DNA from: Ceratothoa steindachneri
Lineage: Eukaryota; Arthropoda; Malacostraca; Isopoda; Cymothoidae
NCBI GenBank assembly: GCA_963969495.1
Contig: OZ018322.1
Location: 159,116,848-159,180,847, forward strand
Length of the DNA: 64,000 nucleotides
Direction: 5' to 3'
The notes beneath the pieces are model-generated. The model saw only the letters and a program-made list of their open reading frames with translations, was not told where the DNA came from and searched no databases. The position numbers were made by a program, and so were the translations under genes. This document shows, one piece after another, positions 36,812 to 49,582 of this stretch; position 1 is the stretch's first letter; each line of letters opens with the position of its first letter.

Positions 36812-37273
36812 TTACAGACCCCCATTTCCCTTTAGGATAACCATGAGCGGAGGGGTGGGGGGTATGTACTGAAGGCCATTTATGATCAGGGATAGGGCAG
36901 GTTCCTCAGATAATTTAACACTCGATGCAAGCTTGGTCTGGTCGTGCACCAGTACACCGCGAGTGCAATCCACAAGCACGTTGAAGTTACTTAATAAATC
37001 AATCGCCAAGAGCGGAGAAGTGGTATATTTGAGTATAAATGACCTCTTATACGACCGAAGAAGACAAGGGATGGCTATGTCCGTGTGAACCTCGCCTTGC
37101 ACCTTGATTCTTTCTCCATTTGCTGTTGATATGTTTAATTCCGCCGGTATTATTGAAACACTTGCCCCGTTGTCAATTAAAAATTTGCACTTTTTATCAT
37201 ATATTTTCGCGGCAACGGTGAAAACTAATGGCATACCAAGCGGCGATTGCTTGGAGGAATATTGCATTTGCAA
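36812..37273 (-). pseudogene. Ty3/gypsy aspartic protease (retropepsin)
   Basis: This 153-codon minus frame has the retropepsin layout: FLIDNGASVSIIPA near residues 31-44, where family members have D-T/S-G-A, then TANGERIKVQGE, and the second conserved motif LLAIDLLSNFNVLVDC near residues 87-102, where ILGxDFL is usual. The active-site triad reads D-N-G rather than D-T-G or D-S-G, so activity is doubtful. It would have processed the Gag-Pol polyprotein. It lies between a gag remnant (higher coordinates) and a reverse transcriptase start (lower coordinates), all on the minus strand. This is the longest intact frame of this element. The plus-strand frames here are shadows. Confidence 0.8.
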
Positions 37274-38009
37274 GCATTCTCTTCTTTATGTTCACCTGTA
37301 CTAAGGCTAATCAACCTTGGCGCCCTCAACAAAGTAAATGTACAAGCGGCAAACCACAGATTTCTGTCTTCTCTGGAATGGTCCTAATCCCTCCGTCAAT
37401 TACGCGCACTATATTTATCATCGTGCAAAACCACCGAATTACTTACGTACACATAACTTGCACTGGACGCGGATACGGCACTGCATCTTTGGGAATTCAC
37501 ACTACAAAACCACCCTTTATCGAACACAGTAAGTTCATTCGCCAGTTTTCTCCAATTGGAGCAGAGATATTTCTTTTTGTGGAGCAATCATAGGCTGAAT
37601 GTTCGGTGGTAAGGATTTTATAAATCTATGACGCATGAGATCCTCGCTAACTTTTACCTGAAGGATAGTTCTTTGCTGTTCTTCTTGATTAAGGGCCAGT
37701 CTGTCAGTGAGGAGGATAATATTAGTTTTTCGAATAGCTCAGGCTTGGTCTTCTCAAAAAGGCCGATCACTTTTGTTTTTAAACACTGGTAGTTTTGCTG
37801 AGTCAAAATGACTAGGCAAAAATGGCTGAGGCTAATATGTAAAAGAACTCGGTCTCTTCCTTTTTTAGACCAGAAATGTGAAACTGCGCCTCCAAAATGC
37901 GAAACCTACCTGAGACTGCTCAATAATTGAAGATGGGCGGCTTGATGTTAATGGCGTTCAAGAAGTTCCGCTCGCCTTGTCCTGTCTGCTGACTGCTTGC
38001 AAAGTCCAT
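37274..38009 (-). pseudogene. Ty3/gypsy gag remnant
   Basis: A minus-strand ATG at about 38009 opens MDFASSQQTGQGERNFLN, followed by INIKPPIFNY, then FRILEAQFHISGLKKEETEF and FYILASAI. This resembles the capsid start of Mag-like gypsy Gag proteins (PxF, W-x-Q-x-EAQF, GI, T-KF-YVVA). Frames break repeatedly from about 37860 on. No complete zinc knuckle can be read before the protease. Gag, protease and reverse transcriptase start are collinear from 38009 to 36480. Confidence 0.6.
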
Positions 38010-39809
38010 ATCTTTGATGCCTCTAATTTTCGCGACGTAGGGGTCACCACTTTATGGCAAGGAGGGAAAGTTAACCATCACAAGTTTATGGGAGAGGAAG
38101 GACGTCATCAGTTTGAAAGTTAAAATGAATCGATATTTTGGAAAGGTCCATCAAGGCCCACTAGTGAGACGATTTGTTGGGTTAACCTCGTATCTGCCTC
38201 CAAAGATACTCAAAAAATATTCCGGCTTAGCTGGGCGTACCAAAGGCTTGTGATCGAGAAAGGATTGAGAGGAATCACGAAAAAAATAAATGTTTGATTC
38301 CAACAGACATAACAAGCAAAGCAAAAAGAAGGCTCGCGTTTAACGATTACGGTCAGGGAATAATTCACTACCGGTCAGGAAAGCGAGTGTTACGAGAACA
38401 AGATTTAGGCGGTACAACGCGGGCTTCTTTACCCTAAACGAACCGTAATTAGTTCTTAACTCTCGCTCGTCTATCTGACTTATCTGTCTACCGAAGTGTG
38501 AATGAGTCTCCTTTAATTCTCCATTCTCTTCTAAAAATAGTACTGGAGGCATGGCCTCTCCGATCTCAATGATTTAACTCGCCCCACTGGGCGACATAAT
38601 CCTTATCCCATGGTTTCTAATGGTCTCGAATAATGACGCCTACAACTTTAAACTTTCTCGATATAATTATATCATTCCTAAGATTCAGACAGCTGTCTCA
38701 GCTTAATTCCATTTCCCGACCAGAAATGCTCTTTTTTATTACACTCTCACCAAATTTTACTGCTATCTGATTTTTATTATTCCCTCTTGCTTCCTTGAGC
38801 GGTTTACAATTAAATATATATGTATATCCTCGAGGACAATTTTTAAAATTATTCCTATTCCTACGTGGCACTTTGTGGTACAATTTTAGTGCCAGGATCA
38901 TGCTCTCCACAAGACTACTGTGGTAATAACCTTTTCTAATTTATTTCTTTTTCTAACTTACATGCTACGAACCTCAATGATCAACCTTTTTTTTGCACCA
39001 AACGTTGCAGTTGTTTCCATTTTTTATTAAACCTATTTGGACAAAACTAGCATCCTTAATCGTGCAACATTGACAATTAGACGAAGAAGCAAATGGTTAT
39101 TAATCAAGAATTTATTAAATTCCTTATGAAAAAAAGGGATGGATGTAGTATAGTGTGGGAAATGCATTGGAAATTAAATTTTACTCATCCAAAATCATAA
39201 CACTAGCAAACCAATTTTAACTTTGGCTCTGCTACTTGAGTAACTGCTGTTTTAATCAGATAATTTCAGTGCGCTGATTCCAAATCTGCGCTCCCTTCCC
39301 CCCTAATTCCAAACAAGAATGGCCAAGAAAAAATCTGAAGTAGGCAAGAAAATTATAAATATGTACGGATATAATAAAATTTCTAAACGATTCAATGTAA
39401 TTTAACATGTCCCATAGGCATGACTTTTTTCACTGTTTATCGACTAAGTTCGATATTGTTTCGTCCATTTTTATTGCTTAATTACACTAGCCAACAAATT
39501 TTAACTTTGACTCTGCTACTCGAGTAAATGTTGTTGTAACAAACTAACTTTAAGGCGCTGATTCTAAATCTGTTCACAGATTTATCCTAGCACGTAAGGT
39601 TCCTGAGTTATGTAACTAGGCTATCTGGCTCACTTTGTCACCTTGGATCAATTAATGGTATAATTATTAGGAATTTGGGAAGAATGAGACGTTTCTGGGC
39701 AAAGGTTTAGAACCGGGGAACCCTATTTGTCAGAATGTGCGTCCATTTGTATACCGGACAAGAACTTTATTACATATAAAAGAGATAGTACTCACCTAAC
39801 TAAAAATTT
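38010..39809. other. AT-rich region; possible leader or LTR material plus a direct repeat pair
   Basis: Frames at 38340-38552 and 38698-38910 (minus) carry no recognisable motif. The stretch 38010-38600 lies upstream of the gypsy gag and may be its leader or LTR, but I found no LTR partner. The segments 39199-39291 and 39484-39574 are diverged direct repeats, listed separately. Confidence 0.4.
39199..39574. repeat. Pair of diverged direct repeats (about 92 bp, period about 284)
   Basis: 39199-39291 and 39484-39574 share ACACTAGC, then AATTTTAACTTT, CTCTGCTACT, GAGTAA and GCGCTGATTC, and end in AAATCTG. They lie a few hundred bases from the downstream end of the orphan family 1 copy and could be subterminal repeats of that element. 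No matching copy was seen on its other side. Confidence 0.6.
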
Positions 39810-41446
39810 CCTCAAAAATGTTTGAGACTCTTGCTCTTGCGCTTGTACGTCGATATAGAATCTTCCCGTTATAGGAACAGGCAGTAGTCGTTCATCATGT
39901 TTTCATTGAAGCGGCCTTGATACCTGCTTTCCATTATTGCGATATCTCGTTATATACCTTTCCCCATGTTCGTCAATAATATCACCCATATTAGAGGGAA
40001 AGAAATCTAGATGCGAAGGCAAGAAATGCATCTTAAGAGACATGCGAGACCCCATTGATAGATAGGCCTTTAGCATGTTTTCCACTAGTTCTTCATAGTT
40101 TTCAGCCCTATCATTACCAAGGAAGTTCTGCAGTACATGGACAAATGAATCCCAGGCTGCAAACTGAAGTGGAGTTAGTTTATTTCTGAACTCCCTACCA
40201 CGTATCAATTCTCTGATCTCCGGCCTTACCAAAATGACAGCTTTAAGTTTACATCGGTTTTCTTTGCACTAAATTTCGATTTGAGATACTGGAATCTATC
40301 AGTATCATGGGCCATTGCTTTAAAAAAATTTGTGATAAGGCCAAGTTTGATATGGTGGTGGAAGGTAGATCTTCTGTGGATATCCCAATGGCATGTGCTT
40401 CACATTGTATCGGCCAACTATGTGTTTTTCTTTTTTGGGCCACTTTTTGAAAATATAATGATCTATATCCTCACGGCTGTTCCATAGGCATAAGAAAAAC
40501 ATATTTGTATATCCTAACTGCAGTCCAAAAAGTAAAAAAATTACCTTTAGATCACCACGGATATTCCACTTATGATGCGAGTAATGAACACCTTCCAAAG
40601 TAAATTCATTGACTCATATGTCTCTATCATTCCAACAATAAGTGCCACAAGAATTGAACGTTTTTGCTACCATTGTGTAGCAACAAGGCTCTGAGGCTAG
40701 TAGTGCTAGAAAGGCTCGTTTTCTAGCTTATTAATAAGGCCATTAACATCAGTAAAGAAACAAGCACCATCTTCTTTATAGAATTGAGCTAAGGCTTCAG
40801 AGGTTTTACGGAAAGTAGATATTTTTGAACCGTGCTCTAGAAGATTCCATTGCTGTAGTCTGGAGCCCAACAATCCTGCGTTCTCCTTTAAAAAATGACA
40901 AAAAAGTCTCTCACCAAATCATCCATCTTTTTTGATTTATTCAGTAGGTCTTCTTTTCCTTAAAATTATCCTCATACATTTCATCGCCTTTGGTATCCCC
41001 CTCTTCAAACGATGAATCATTTTTAACTTCTCTAGCTGATGGAAGAACTGGATTGGCATCTCCAAATTGTGGGGGACTGGTTTTATAGCTGACTTAATAC
41101 CTGGATATATAATTTTTGACTTGTTTTTATTTGAGAATCCGACAATATTTGTCATACAAACCAATAAATCAAAAACATGATTTGTTGTCTCACGCCACAC
41201 CATTGATACAACAAAAGGCATACCCTTCCATTTGCCATATAACCACTGTGTGAGCCACGTATAACACACAGTACAAGATTTGTGGGTTGCCCATGGCTTG
41301 TCTTGGTCACCAACTTTAAAAATAAAATAATAATTGTATGCAGTTTTCAATCTTTTAGCTAAATTTTTCCGTTGGTTGCTTGGAGTATATCTTCCACAGA
41401 TATAACAAAAGTTGTCTGGGCTATTTATACATCCTCGCCGAATCAT
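39810..41446 (-). pseudogene. Orphan multicopy family 1, near full-length but frameshifted
   Basis: The minus strand from ATG 41446 reads an N-terminal domain with paired cysteines (NFCYICGRY and later SCTVCYTWL), KVGDQDKPWATH, MPFVVSMVWRE and IKPVPHNLEMPI (40937-41446). After frameshifts comes WNIRGDLKVIFLLFGLQLGY with FLCLWNSREDID and WPKKEKHIVGRYNV (40320-40598). Next are IRELIRGREFRNKLTPLQFA, FLGNDRAENYEELVENML, SRMSLKMHFLPSHLDFFP and DEHGERY (39903-40232), and in another frame MESRYQGRFNENMM and KRKSKSLKHF. The order is that of a multicopy invertebrate family of roughly 500-600 residues that I know but cannot name or assign to a transposon class. The copy has no introns, suggesting a mobile or retrocopied origin. 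The central part near 40600-40930 is badly decayed. Confidence 0.75.
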
Positions 41447-41684
41447 TTTTTCAACTCAGTTTGTATATATCGTGTTATATAATTTGTACAATCTTATTTC
41501 ATTTACAAATTAATTGAGAGATAAATCTGAAAGAAAAATGGAATTAATCACTGTATTTACATACCTTTTCAACCCCACTACTATAATGGCTGGATTTGAC
41601 AACATGATAAGGTAAGATTCTCACCCAGGAACCAAACACACACAACACATCCTCTTACTACGGTAGCCGAAGCAACACTGTCCA
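41447..41684. other. Short AT-rich spacer
   Basis: Lies between the start of the orphan family 1 copy and the MITE. I see nothing nameable in it. Confidence 0.4.
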
Positions 41685-41842
41685 TACGAGGAGCGCTCAA
41701 TATGTTTTGCAATAAACGAGGCAGGAGTGTGAGGGTGCCTCTCCTGACTTGTCATAACTTGTCCTAACACCCCCACAAACAGCCATCCCCCTTCCTCTGT
41801 TTTGCCCTACCGATTCGCAAAACTTATTAAACGCCCCTCGTA
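41685..41842. mobile_element. Mariner-type MITE, 154 bp, with TA target duplication
   Basis: Left end TACGAGGAGCG followed by CTCAATATGTTTTGC pairs with the right end, whose reverse complement is TACGAGGGGCG followed by TTTAATAAGTTTTGC. The ends form a terminal inverted repeat of about 26 bp with four or five mismatches. TA occurs at both borders (41685-41686 and 41841-41842), the target duplication of Tc1/mariner transposases. The interior of about 100 bp has no coding capacity. CGAGGGGCGTT-type ends resemble those of mariner elements, so an autonomous mariner elsewhere in the genome probably moved it. Confidence 0.75.
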
Positions 41843-42692
41843 TGTGTACCTAAAGAGTATGTGTGTAACTCAGGAACCTTACATGCTAGAACAATTCTGA
41901 TTACCGATTCAGAATCACCATACACCATTTAGTATATATCACAAGCTAATACCCAAGTAGCAAAATCATTGTTGTCTAGTGTAATGACTGAATATTAGAT
42001 GGCGCTAATGGACATATTTCAGATAGTGTTACATTGCGCCTTAGACTTGGCTGTTAGTGGTTAAATGAGCCATTAAAATAGCTTCAACTATTGGAGTGCA
42101 AAGATATCTTTAAATTTATAAATGATGCGCCTTGAACCATTTAATGGTTTTCTCAATCAATGAGAAAGGTACTGATTTACTCTTACTTTTAAAAAATATT
42201 TGTTTTATGAGAGCGGTGGATCAAATGAAGAGGCTGACTATCAATTATATAGAAATTATTCTCCCATATCTGGTTGAGGTTAAAATTAAAAACTTTGACT
42301 TTAACATGAAACTATTTTATAGGGCAGGCAGATATGGTAGACAAAACGGCCAAATTAACAAATCTCTTTCAGAAATAGACTAAGTACTTGATGTCACACC
42401 TATGTACCTAAAGTTATGGTGCGTACAGTCACTGATAGGAAATAAATGTCGCTAAAGAGACATAGACTTCTAGTAGTTATTTTTTTCTTGGATAATTTGA
42501 GCTTCAGACGTGAGTTCCTCTTGAAATATTTTGACGGCACATTTGATTAAAAACTATGGATAGCTTCTTGATTTTAAAGGCACCAAATTTGCATCAAGAT
42601 TTAAATATGTAGATTACCTCGCTATTTCAAGTCTCAAAATTCAAGTGGATTTTAATATTTAACAATATATTCAATGTTGTTCCTCTAATGAT
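41843..42692. other. AT-rich region without a recognisable gene
   Basis: The frame at 42132-42383 has no motif I recognise. A short segment at about 42400-42455 resembles 52278-52332 (CTATGTA, CTAAAG, TGCGT, AAATAAATGT) and may be part of an old dispersed repeat. Confidence 0.4.
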
Positions 42693-42968
42693 ATGAAGGT
42701 GCAGCGATTGGTGTTAAAACCAAAAATCATTTCACTAAAATTTAAGAAAAAAAAAGAGTCCTATCTACCATCAAAAATGAAAATGACTGCCGGGGATCTA
42801 GTCATAGCCGGGGCATACCAACTCCCAAAGCGCCCGTACCTTCCAATTCACAATTTCTTTAAAAGCTTCCGTCGACCAGCATCAACCACATTTACAGGTG
42901 ATCTCAATGCTAGATGCAGGGTGGCGGGTTACACTACCCATACAAATGGAACAGGAAATACCCTCTAG
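42693..42968 (+). pseudogene. LINE endonuclease fragment (copy 3)
   Basis: The 91-codon frame reads SYLPSKMKMTAGDLVIAGAY, QLPKRPYLPIHNFFKSF and TFTGDLNARCRVAGYTTHTN, ending NGTGNTL. GDLNARC with the following Gly-Thr/Asn-x-x-GxxL is the conserved catalytic region of APE-type LINE endonucleases, and here the aspartate is intact. It matches the same region in LINE copies 1 (LNARCSYTGYRNRNQTGKDL) and 2. The fragment stops within about 40 bp of LTR-like sequence of element B, so it is truncated by that insertion or by a deletion. Confidence 0.72.
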
Positions 42969-43004
42969 CTTCCAAAAAAAAGGAATATCATAAATAGAGA
43001 AGGA

Positions 43005-43435
43005 CCAGTGCCAAAGAACAACCTCTGAACCCTCCTGCTCCAATTTATCGGAGACCTTTGAAGAAAAGAAGATTCCTCTTTCCGTTGAATTACGAGAATT
43101 CTCAAATTCCCCGTTGAACGTCATCTTTGAAGTTTGGCTATCTTAATCGGAAGGTGGGTTCAGATTTAGCCCCACCTGCCTCATCCGGATCGTGCCCCAC
43201 TTGCCGGCCTGATCGTTCCTCACTCGCCTAATGGCAAGAAAGAGCTTTCTGGAAGTCCTCGACCCATAAGAATGAAATCCCCCTCCATTATAAGGATTGT
43301 AAAGTTCCTCCCTTTGATCTGAGCCTAATTACATTAATCAATTAATTCAATTTGACCATCCCTTCTCATAATAATTAGCAAGAGAATATTTCAATTTAAA
43401 TAATTTTTCTTTGACTATTATTATTCTTACTATGA
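43005..43435 (+). repeat. Left LTR of element B, incomplete
   Basis: 43060-43435 matches 51205-51590 along its whole length (for example TTACGAGAATTC, CACCTGCCTCATCCGGAT, TTTGATCTGAGCCTA and TCCCTTCTCATAATAATTA). 43005-43055 matches the start zone at 50371-50415 (AGAACAACC, ATTTATCGGAGACC). About 400 bp between these parts are missing compared with the right LTR. Confidence 0.72.
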
Positions 43436-43701
43436 TCTGTGTAAATAAAATTATTTTTTTGTTGTTTCATCTTTAACTAAACTTAAACGATATTCTCGGC
43501 CTATTAAAGTAAATCTCGCCAACCATTCATGCACTTTGTTTGATTATTAAGGACTTGAAACCTAACGCCTAAATGTTGAACTCATATTCGGTCGATAATC
43601 CTTGCGAACAGTACTTCGATGGTTCGCGTTGCAGTAGGTGATTAAGTCACGCCCCCACATAATATAGGAGTAGTGTATAGTATAGAGTGGTTGTACCACG
43701 A

Positions 43702-45148
<1,447 letters not shown>

Positions 45149-45206
<58 letters not shown>

Positions 45207-45214
45207 TATATATA
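45149..45214. repeat. (TA)n microsatellite, right part, abutting the Tc1 element
   Basis: Alternating TA with one AAAA interruption near 45200, directly after the right terminal repeat of the Tc1 element. Confidence 0.95.
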
Positions 45215-45664
45215 GTACTTCTGTACATATTATAAAAACTGGTGTCAAGTGTTTGAGGTATATTACATAGTAAATAAGTTTAGTGATTTACATCCTCTCT
45301 TTGAGTTTTAGTAGTTCCCTCTCATTATTAACGTTTCTCTACTCGTCTAATTTTGGCCGAATTACGTTCAAGTTAGTTCTCGATCAGTGGAATTTTAGTT
45401 TATTAACTATGATTTAAATTTAGATTATTAGTTAGGACCTGTTTCTTGTGTATTCCATTTATCGGAATATTTGAGTTAATCTCCAGCCGGATTAGAAAGA
45501 TTAACCCCGCCTAACCGTGCTGGAAGTGTTTCAGTCTTCTTTTAGTGTGATAAATATTGAATATCTATTTTTTGGGAAAAGTTAGGCCTCACCTATATTG
45601 CCAAGTAATTTCGTAACGTTAATAGCCCCGTTCACTTGTTACGTTGTCCCTAGTAAGCCAACAA
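45215..45664 (+). other. Leader of element B upstream of gag
   Basis: Untranslated sequence between the TA tract and the gag ATG. I see no clear tRNA primer-binding site or open frame. Confidence 0.4.
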
Positions 45665-46743
45665 GATGTCTTCTTCGTTTGACCGTTTCAAGAGTCAAGA
45701 AGAGTTTTTGGGTAGGTCGGGCCGAAAATTATTAACCTATATTCAGGAAGAAGAGAGGAATGAAAGAGAAGAAAGAAGAGAGAAGAGCGAAAGAACTAAG
45801 AGGTACTGAAGAGAGAAGAGCGAAAGAACTAAGAGGTGCTGAAGAGAGAAGAGGAGTAGATCTAAGAGCGAGTGAAGAGAGAAAAGAACAAAAAGAGATA
45901 TGGAAGAACGTGAGAGAATAAAGCAGCATCAACTGGAATTGAGCCGTAATCAATTGGAGTCAATGTCAATTAACTCCCGAATCAAAACTTTACAGCCCCT
46001 GTCCAAAAGTTTACCCCTCCTTAAAGAAGGAGAAGATTTTTAATCATATCGTAAGAATTTCGAGAAGATGAAGATTTTTGAAATCAAGAATTAGGACATC
46101 GAGGTAGATGCTGTCGCCAAATTGCTTCACCACCTAAACCCACGGTTGAGAAACATATTCATTTCGCTTCCATCAGAGTCCACTGTGGACTATTCTACCT
46201 TCAAGTTTGAACTCTTAGCTGCGCTAAATGCGACACAGACTTCCATCGTGCCCGTTTCCGTCACGAAAAGATCAGCCCCGGTCAGAGCTTTCGCCATTTG
46301 GGGTATAACCTCCAGAAACACCTCCAATTTTGGTTATATGCGTGTAAAATCGCCCAAGACTACGAGTCCCTTCTGGACTTCGTCCAAAAAGATCAATTCT
46401 TAGCTTTTCTGACTCCCGAAGTCCATGCTTTCTTTAAGGATAAGCACTGCTCTACGTTGAAGGAATTCCTAGAAGAGGTTGATGCTCATGCAATTAGCCA
46501 TAACTTGTACTTCAAATTTAATAAGAAGCCTCCCCCGTCTCCTCCCAAGTTTAAGATTAATAACTCCCGGCCCCATCCAAGAAATACTCCTAAATACAAG
46601 ACTCCTCGAAACCCAGTAACCTCTCTTCTTCGGAACCAAGAGACATTAAACCTATAATTTCCACTCCCCCCGTGTCGTTATTCCCCAGGAGGCAGATAAT
46701 CTGTTTGGCATGCAGAATAGAAGGTCATGTACGCACGAACTGC
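45665..46743 (+). pseudogene. Element B gag with CCHC zinc knuckle
   Basis: ATG 45665 opens MSSSFDRFKSQEEFLG, followed by a long Glu/Arg-rich coiled-coil-like stretch made of near repeats (EERREKSERTK) with stops. Capsid-like pieces follow: LLHHLNPRLRNIFISLPS (46122-46403) and HLQFWLYACKIAQDYESLL with FVQKDQFLAFLTPEVHAFF (46298-46657). CLACRIEGHVRTNC at 46702-46743 is a CX2CX4HX4C knuckle. Element A has homologous pieces in the same order. The Gag protein would form the retrotransposon particle and bind its RNA. Confidence 0.75.
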
Positions 46744-46924
46744 CCTCAAAATTCTCAATTGTGAAGCGTGTCCTTCCATCAAATACACAGAGTTAGTGCG
46801 ACTCCTGCGACTCCCTAGTCTCTTTAAGATACCACTATGTCTCTCTCATCGACCAACAACTCCAGTCAACACGTAAATTTTCTCTTTAATAAGAGCTCCT
46901 CGATCGATGGAAATTTAAAAATGG

Positions 46925-47105
46925 AGCCGTGAACTGATTTGTGTGTCCACCCTTGTACGTGAGACTGGATGCACATGCATCATAGTATCCGAGAATTTAA
47001 TTTCACGAATCGGTTATGACCACCAAATGTTTGCTGTGGTCCATCATTACCTCGGCCGGGCGAATCGCTTCCCTATTGTAAAACGCCACATCGAATGTGA
47101 GTATT
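46925..47105 (+). pseudogene. Element B aspartic protease
   Basis: The plus strand reads LVRETGCTCIIVSENL, then RIGYDHQMFAVVHHYLGRAN, RFPIVKRHIECEYF. Element A has LVRDTGCTCIIVSEDLL and RFPVIRCHIECDYM at the equivalent places. The catalytic D-T-G has become E-T-G here, so this copy would be inactive. It lies between the zinc knuckle and the pre-integrase stretch, with no reverse transcriptase between. The minus-strand frame at 47003-47326 is a shadow. Confidence 0.65.
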
Positions 47106-47274
47106 TTTCTAGATGAGTCCAAGTTGTAGGAGCCCCAATCAGGTTGTAGCCCGTAATGATTGGTCAGAGCCCCCAGGTTACAAGTAATCCGGTAGCACAA
47201 CCCATGGTAACCCGTCCCCTGGCACCAAGGCTTCCTTGAAACTTGTTCTTTTAGAAAACCTCGTCGAGCCAGAG

Positions 47275-48480
47275 TTCGAGACACTCCAGAACGAGGAATT
47301 TGCCCGCGCCCAGAAGTTGTGCGCAACTCTTCTCCCCTTTCGATACAAAGCCAGGACTCAAGAGTAAGATTCTTCCCGTGATGGAAAAAGCATATTATAC
47401 CTTGTTAAGGATGAGCTGTTACATCGAAACACACACCTTGTGTGTTTCCCGCTCTCACGTCCCCCAACTCCTCCAGATTTCTCACGATAGTTTATTCTCT
47501 GGTGATTTTAGTCATAATAAAACCTCTCAGAGAATTTTTATGTATTTTTCTTGGCTAGGTGCGGCCAGAGAAATTGCGATGCCTACCAAAGGACAGATGC
47601 AAAAGGGTGCGTCAAGCCAGCCCCCTTTCAGAAAAGCCCGATTATCTCGGAACCTTTTCTCTTGTGGCCATTGATCTTATTTGCGCCGTTTATCCCTAGT
47701 CTAGTGAAGGACACAGTTACGTCCTCACTTTGGTATACTTCCCTACCCGTTTTCCTGAGGCAGTTGACCTTTAGCTCATTGATAGCGTTTCGTGCGCCCG
47801 AAGCCCTCATTTCTATTTTTCTCGTGTTGGAATTCTTAAAGAGGTATTGTCGGATCGAGGAAGAGAAATTTACCTCCGAGCTTATGGAGTATGTAGAAAA
47901 GCTCCTCATGGTTAAACCTCTGTTTACCACCCTATACCAGACAGCCACAAACGGAGCTTGCGAAAAGTTAAATTGGACATTGAAAGCTATCCTCAGAACA
48001 CTGTGTATGGATTAGCCCCGAGAATGGCACCGTATTTTATCCGTGCCCCTTTTGCGTGTCGTGAAATACCCCATAAGACCCTATGATTCGCCCCCTTTGA
48101 ATTACTGTATGGCCGTAATGTTCAAGGCGACCTTGCTATTTTAAAGGAACTTTTCACCAATCCCCGTCTGGATAACGAAGTCCAATCCTCCTATTCATAC
48201 CGACCTAGATCTCCGAAATACGCCTCAGGATATGTGCCAACATCGCGTGCCAAAATGCTGACGTAACTTTGGAGTAGTATCGAACTTATTTCGATTTAAT
48301 GGCAAAGCAAAGAAGATTTAAGCGTGGCGAGGAGGGGCTTTTGCTACTTTTTACGGAGAGTAACAAACTGCTGAGTCAGTGGAAAGGCACCTCTTTCGTT
48401 CTAGAGACAAAGGAACCAGTAGATTATCTGATTCGAACCTCCTCAAGGTAAAAAGTTTTCCACCTCAATATGTTTAACAA
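47275..48480 (+). pseudogene. Element B integrase with GPY/F-type tail
   Basis: The sequence starts with a pre-integrase stretch (FARAQKLCATLLPF, as in element A), then the zinc-finger zone SHVPQLLQISHD, FSHNKTSQRIFMYFSWLGAA (47300-47674) with its cysteines lost. The catalytic core follows across frames: FSLVAIDLICA (first Asp, near 47670), LSDRGREFTSEL (second Asp, near 47855) and TNGACEKLNWTLKAIL (Glu, near 47960). Then come the REWHR and ELLYGRN-type motifs near 48015-48120. The tail near 48300-48470 reads KRGEEGLLLLFTESNKLLSQ, WKGTSFVLETKEPVDYLIR, KVFHLNMF. It would insert the element's DNA. The tail runs on into the reverse transcriptase. Confidence 0.78.
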
Positions 48481-48659
48481 ATATCCCCGCTGAGCGTGTA
48501 TCAACAATATTGTGGCCCTCGATGAAGCGTCCCCTTTGGAAGCGATGTATCCCGCTGACCCCACAAATGTCGTGCAAGTCGTATGCATTGAATAACATGG
48601 TGATTACCCTACCCCATCTTTACCTGGACCCCAGGAATCATCATCCTCCGCGCTTGATG

Positions 48660-49530
48660 TTTTCTCCATGCTAGTGCCTCTTCAAATGAGTCGGCTGCAG
48701 CAATTGCTTAATGGATTTGATTCAAAGATGTAATTTCAGAGACCACTGGTTGCGCCAATCAATTTGATCATAATAAAGTTCTCACCATTCAAACACCTGT
48801 TCAATCGAAGCCCTATAATCTTCCCATCCACCTTAGGAAAGCGTTTAATGAAGAAGTGGACAAACTCTTAGCCTTAATTATCATCGAACCCTCGAATTCA
48901 GATTACTGCCTCCCGATAGTCATGGTTTGCTAGCCCGAACAAACTTTCCGCTGGTGCGTTGATTTTCGAAAATTATATTCGGTCACGGTGCTTGATGTAA
49001 AATATACCCCCCTTTTAGAGGAAAATCTCTACTTTTGAAGAAGCTAAATCTATTTAGGAGTTCGACCTCTACAAAGCCTCCTACTGCCTTTCCCACTTAC
49101 AAGGGTATTATGAAGTTTAAAAAACTTCTTTTGGGTTACTCACTGCATGTAGCAACTATAATAGGATGATGCGAAGGATTGTGGATGACTTGCCGCACTT
49201 CTCATTCTACTTTGACAACCTTTATGTTGCTACCTCTACGTCGGACCAACACGTGATAGCTCTCTGCGCCCTACATAATAGGCTTCGTAAGCACGGACTC
49301 ACCCTTGGATCCATTAAGTGCCACTTTGTTTACGATACTATTAAGTATCTGGGCTTCAACGTTGGGAAAATTGATTGGCTCCAGAACGATAAGGTCAGAG
49401 CCATTGTCGAGATGCCCCTTCCCCGCATGAAGAAAAAGCTGAGATCATTCATGGGGTCGGCCTCCTTTTACCGTAGGTTTATCCCTAACTTCGCATCTAT
49501 TTACACACCTTCAAGTGCCCTCCTTTAGAA
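48660..49530 (+). pseudogene. Element B reverse transcriptase (Ty3/gypsy type)
   Basis: The start MLVPLQMSRLQQLLNGFDSK matches the linker before gypsy reverse transcriptases (L-x-x-LL-x-x-F). It is followed by VLTIQTPVQSKPYNLPIHLR, KAFNEEVDKLLALIIIEPSN, DYCLPIVMV and a WCVDFRKL motif. After broken frames, SFYFDNLYVATST (49166-49528) is the active-site block, with F-D-N where F/Y-x-D-D is expected. LRKHGLTLGSIKCHF and KLRSFMGSASFYRRFIPNFA are the gypsy thumb and connection motifs. The upstream neighbour is the integrase tail, not a protease, which is atypical for gypsy elements. Confidence 0.8.
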
Positions 49531-49582
49531 GAGATCTTCAGATCCCCTTTTATGGAATCCATAATCTCCTACCTGATTACAG

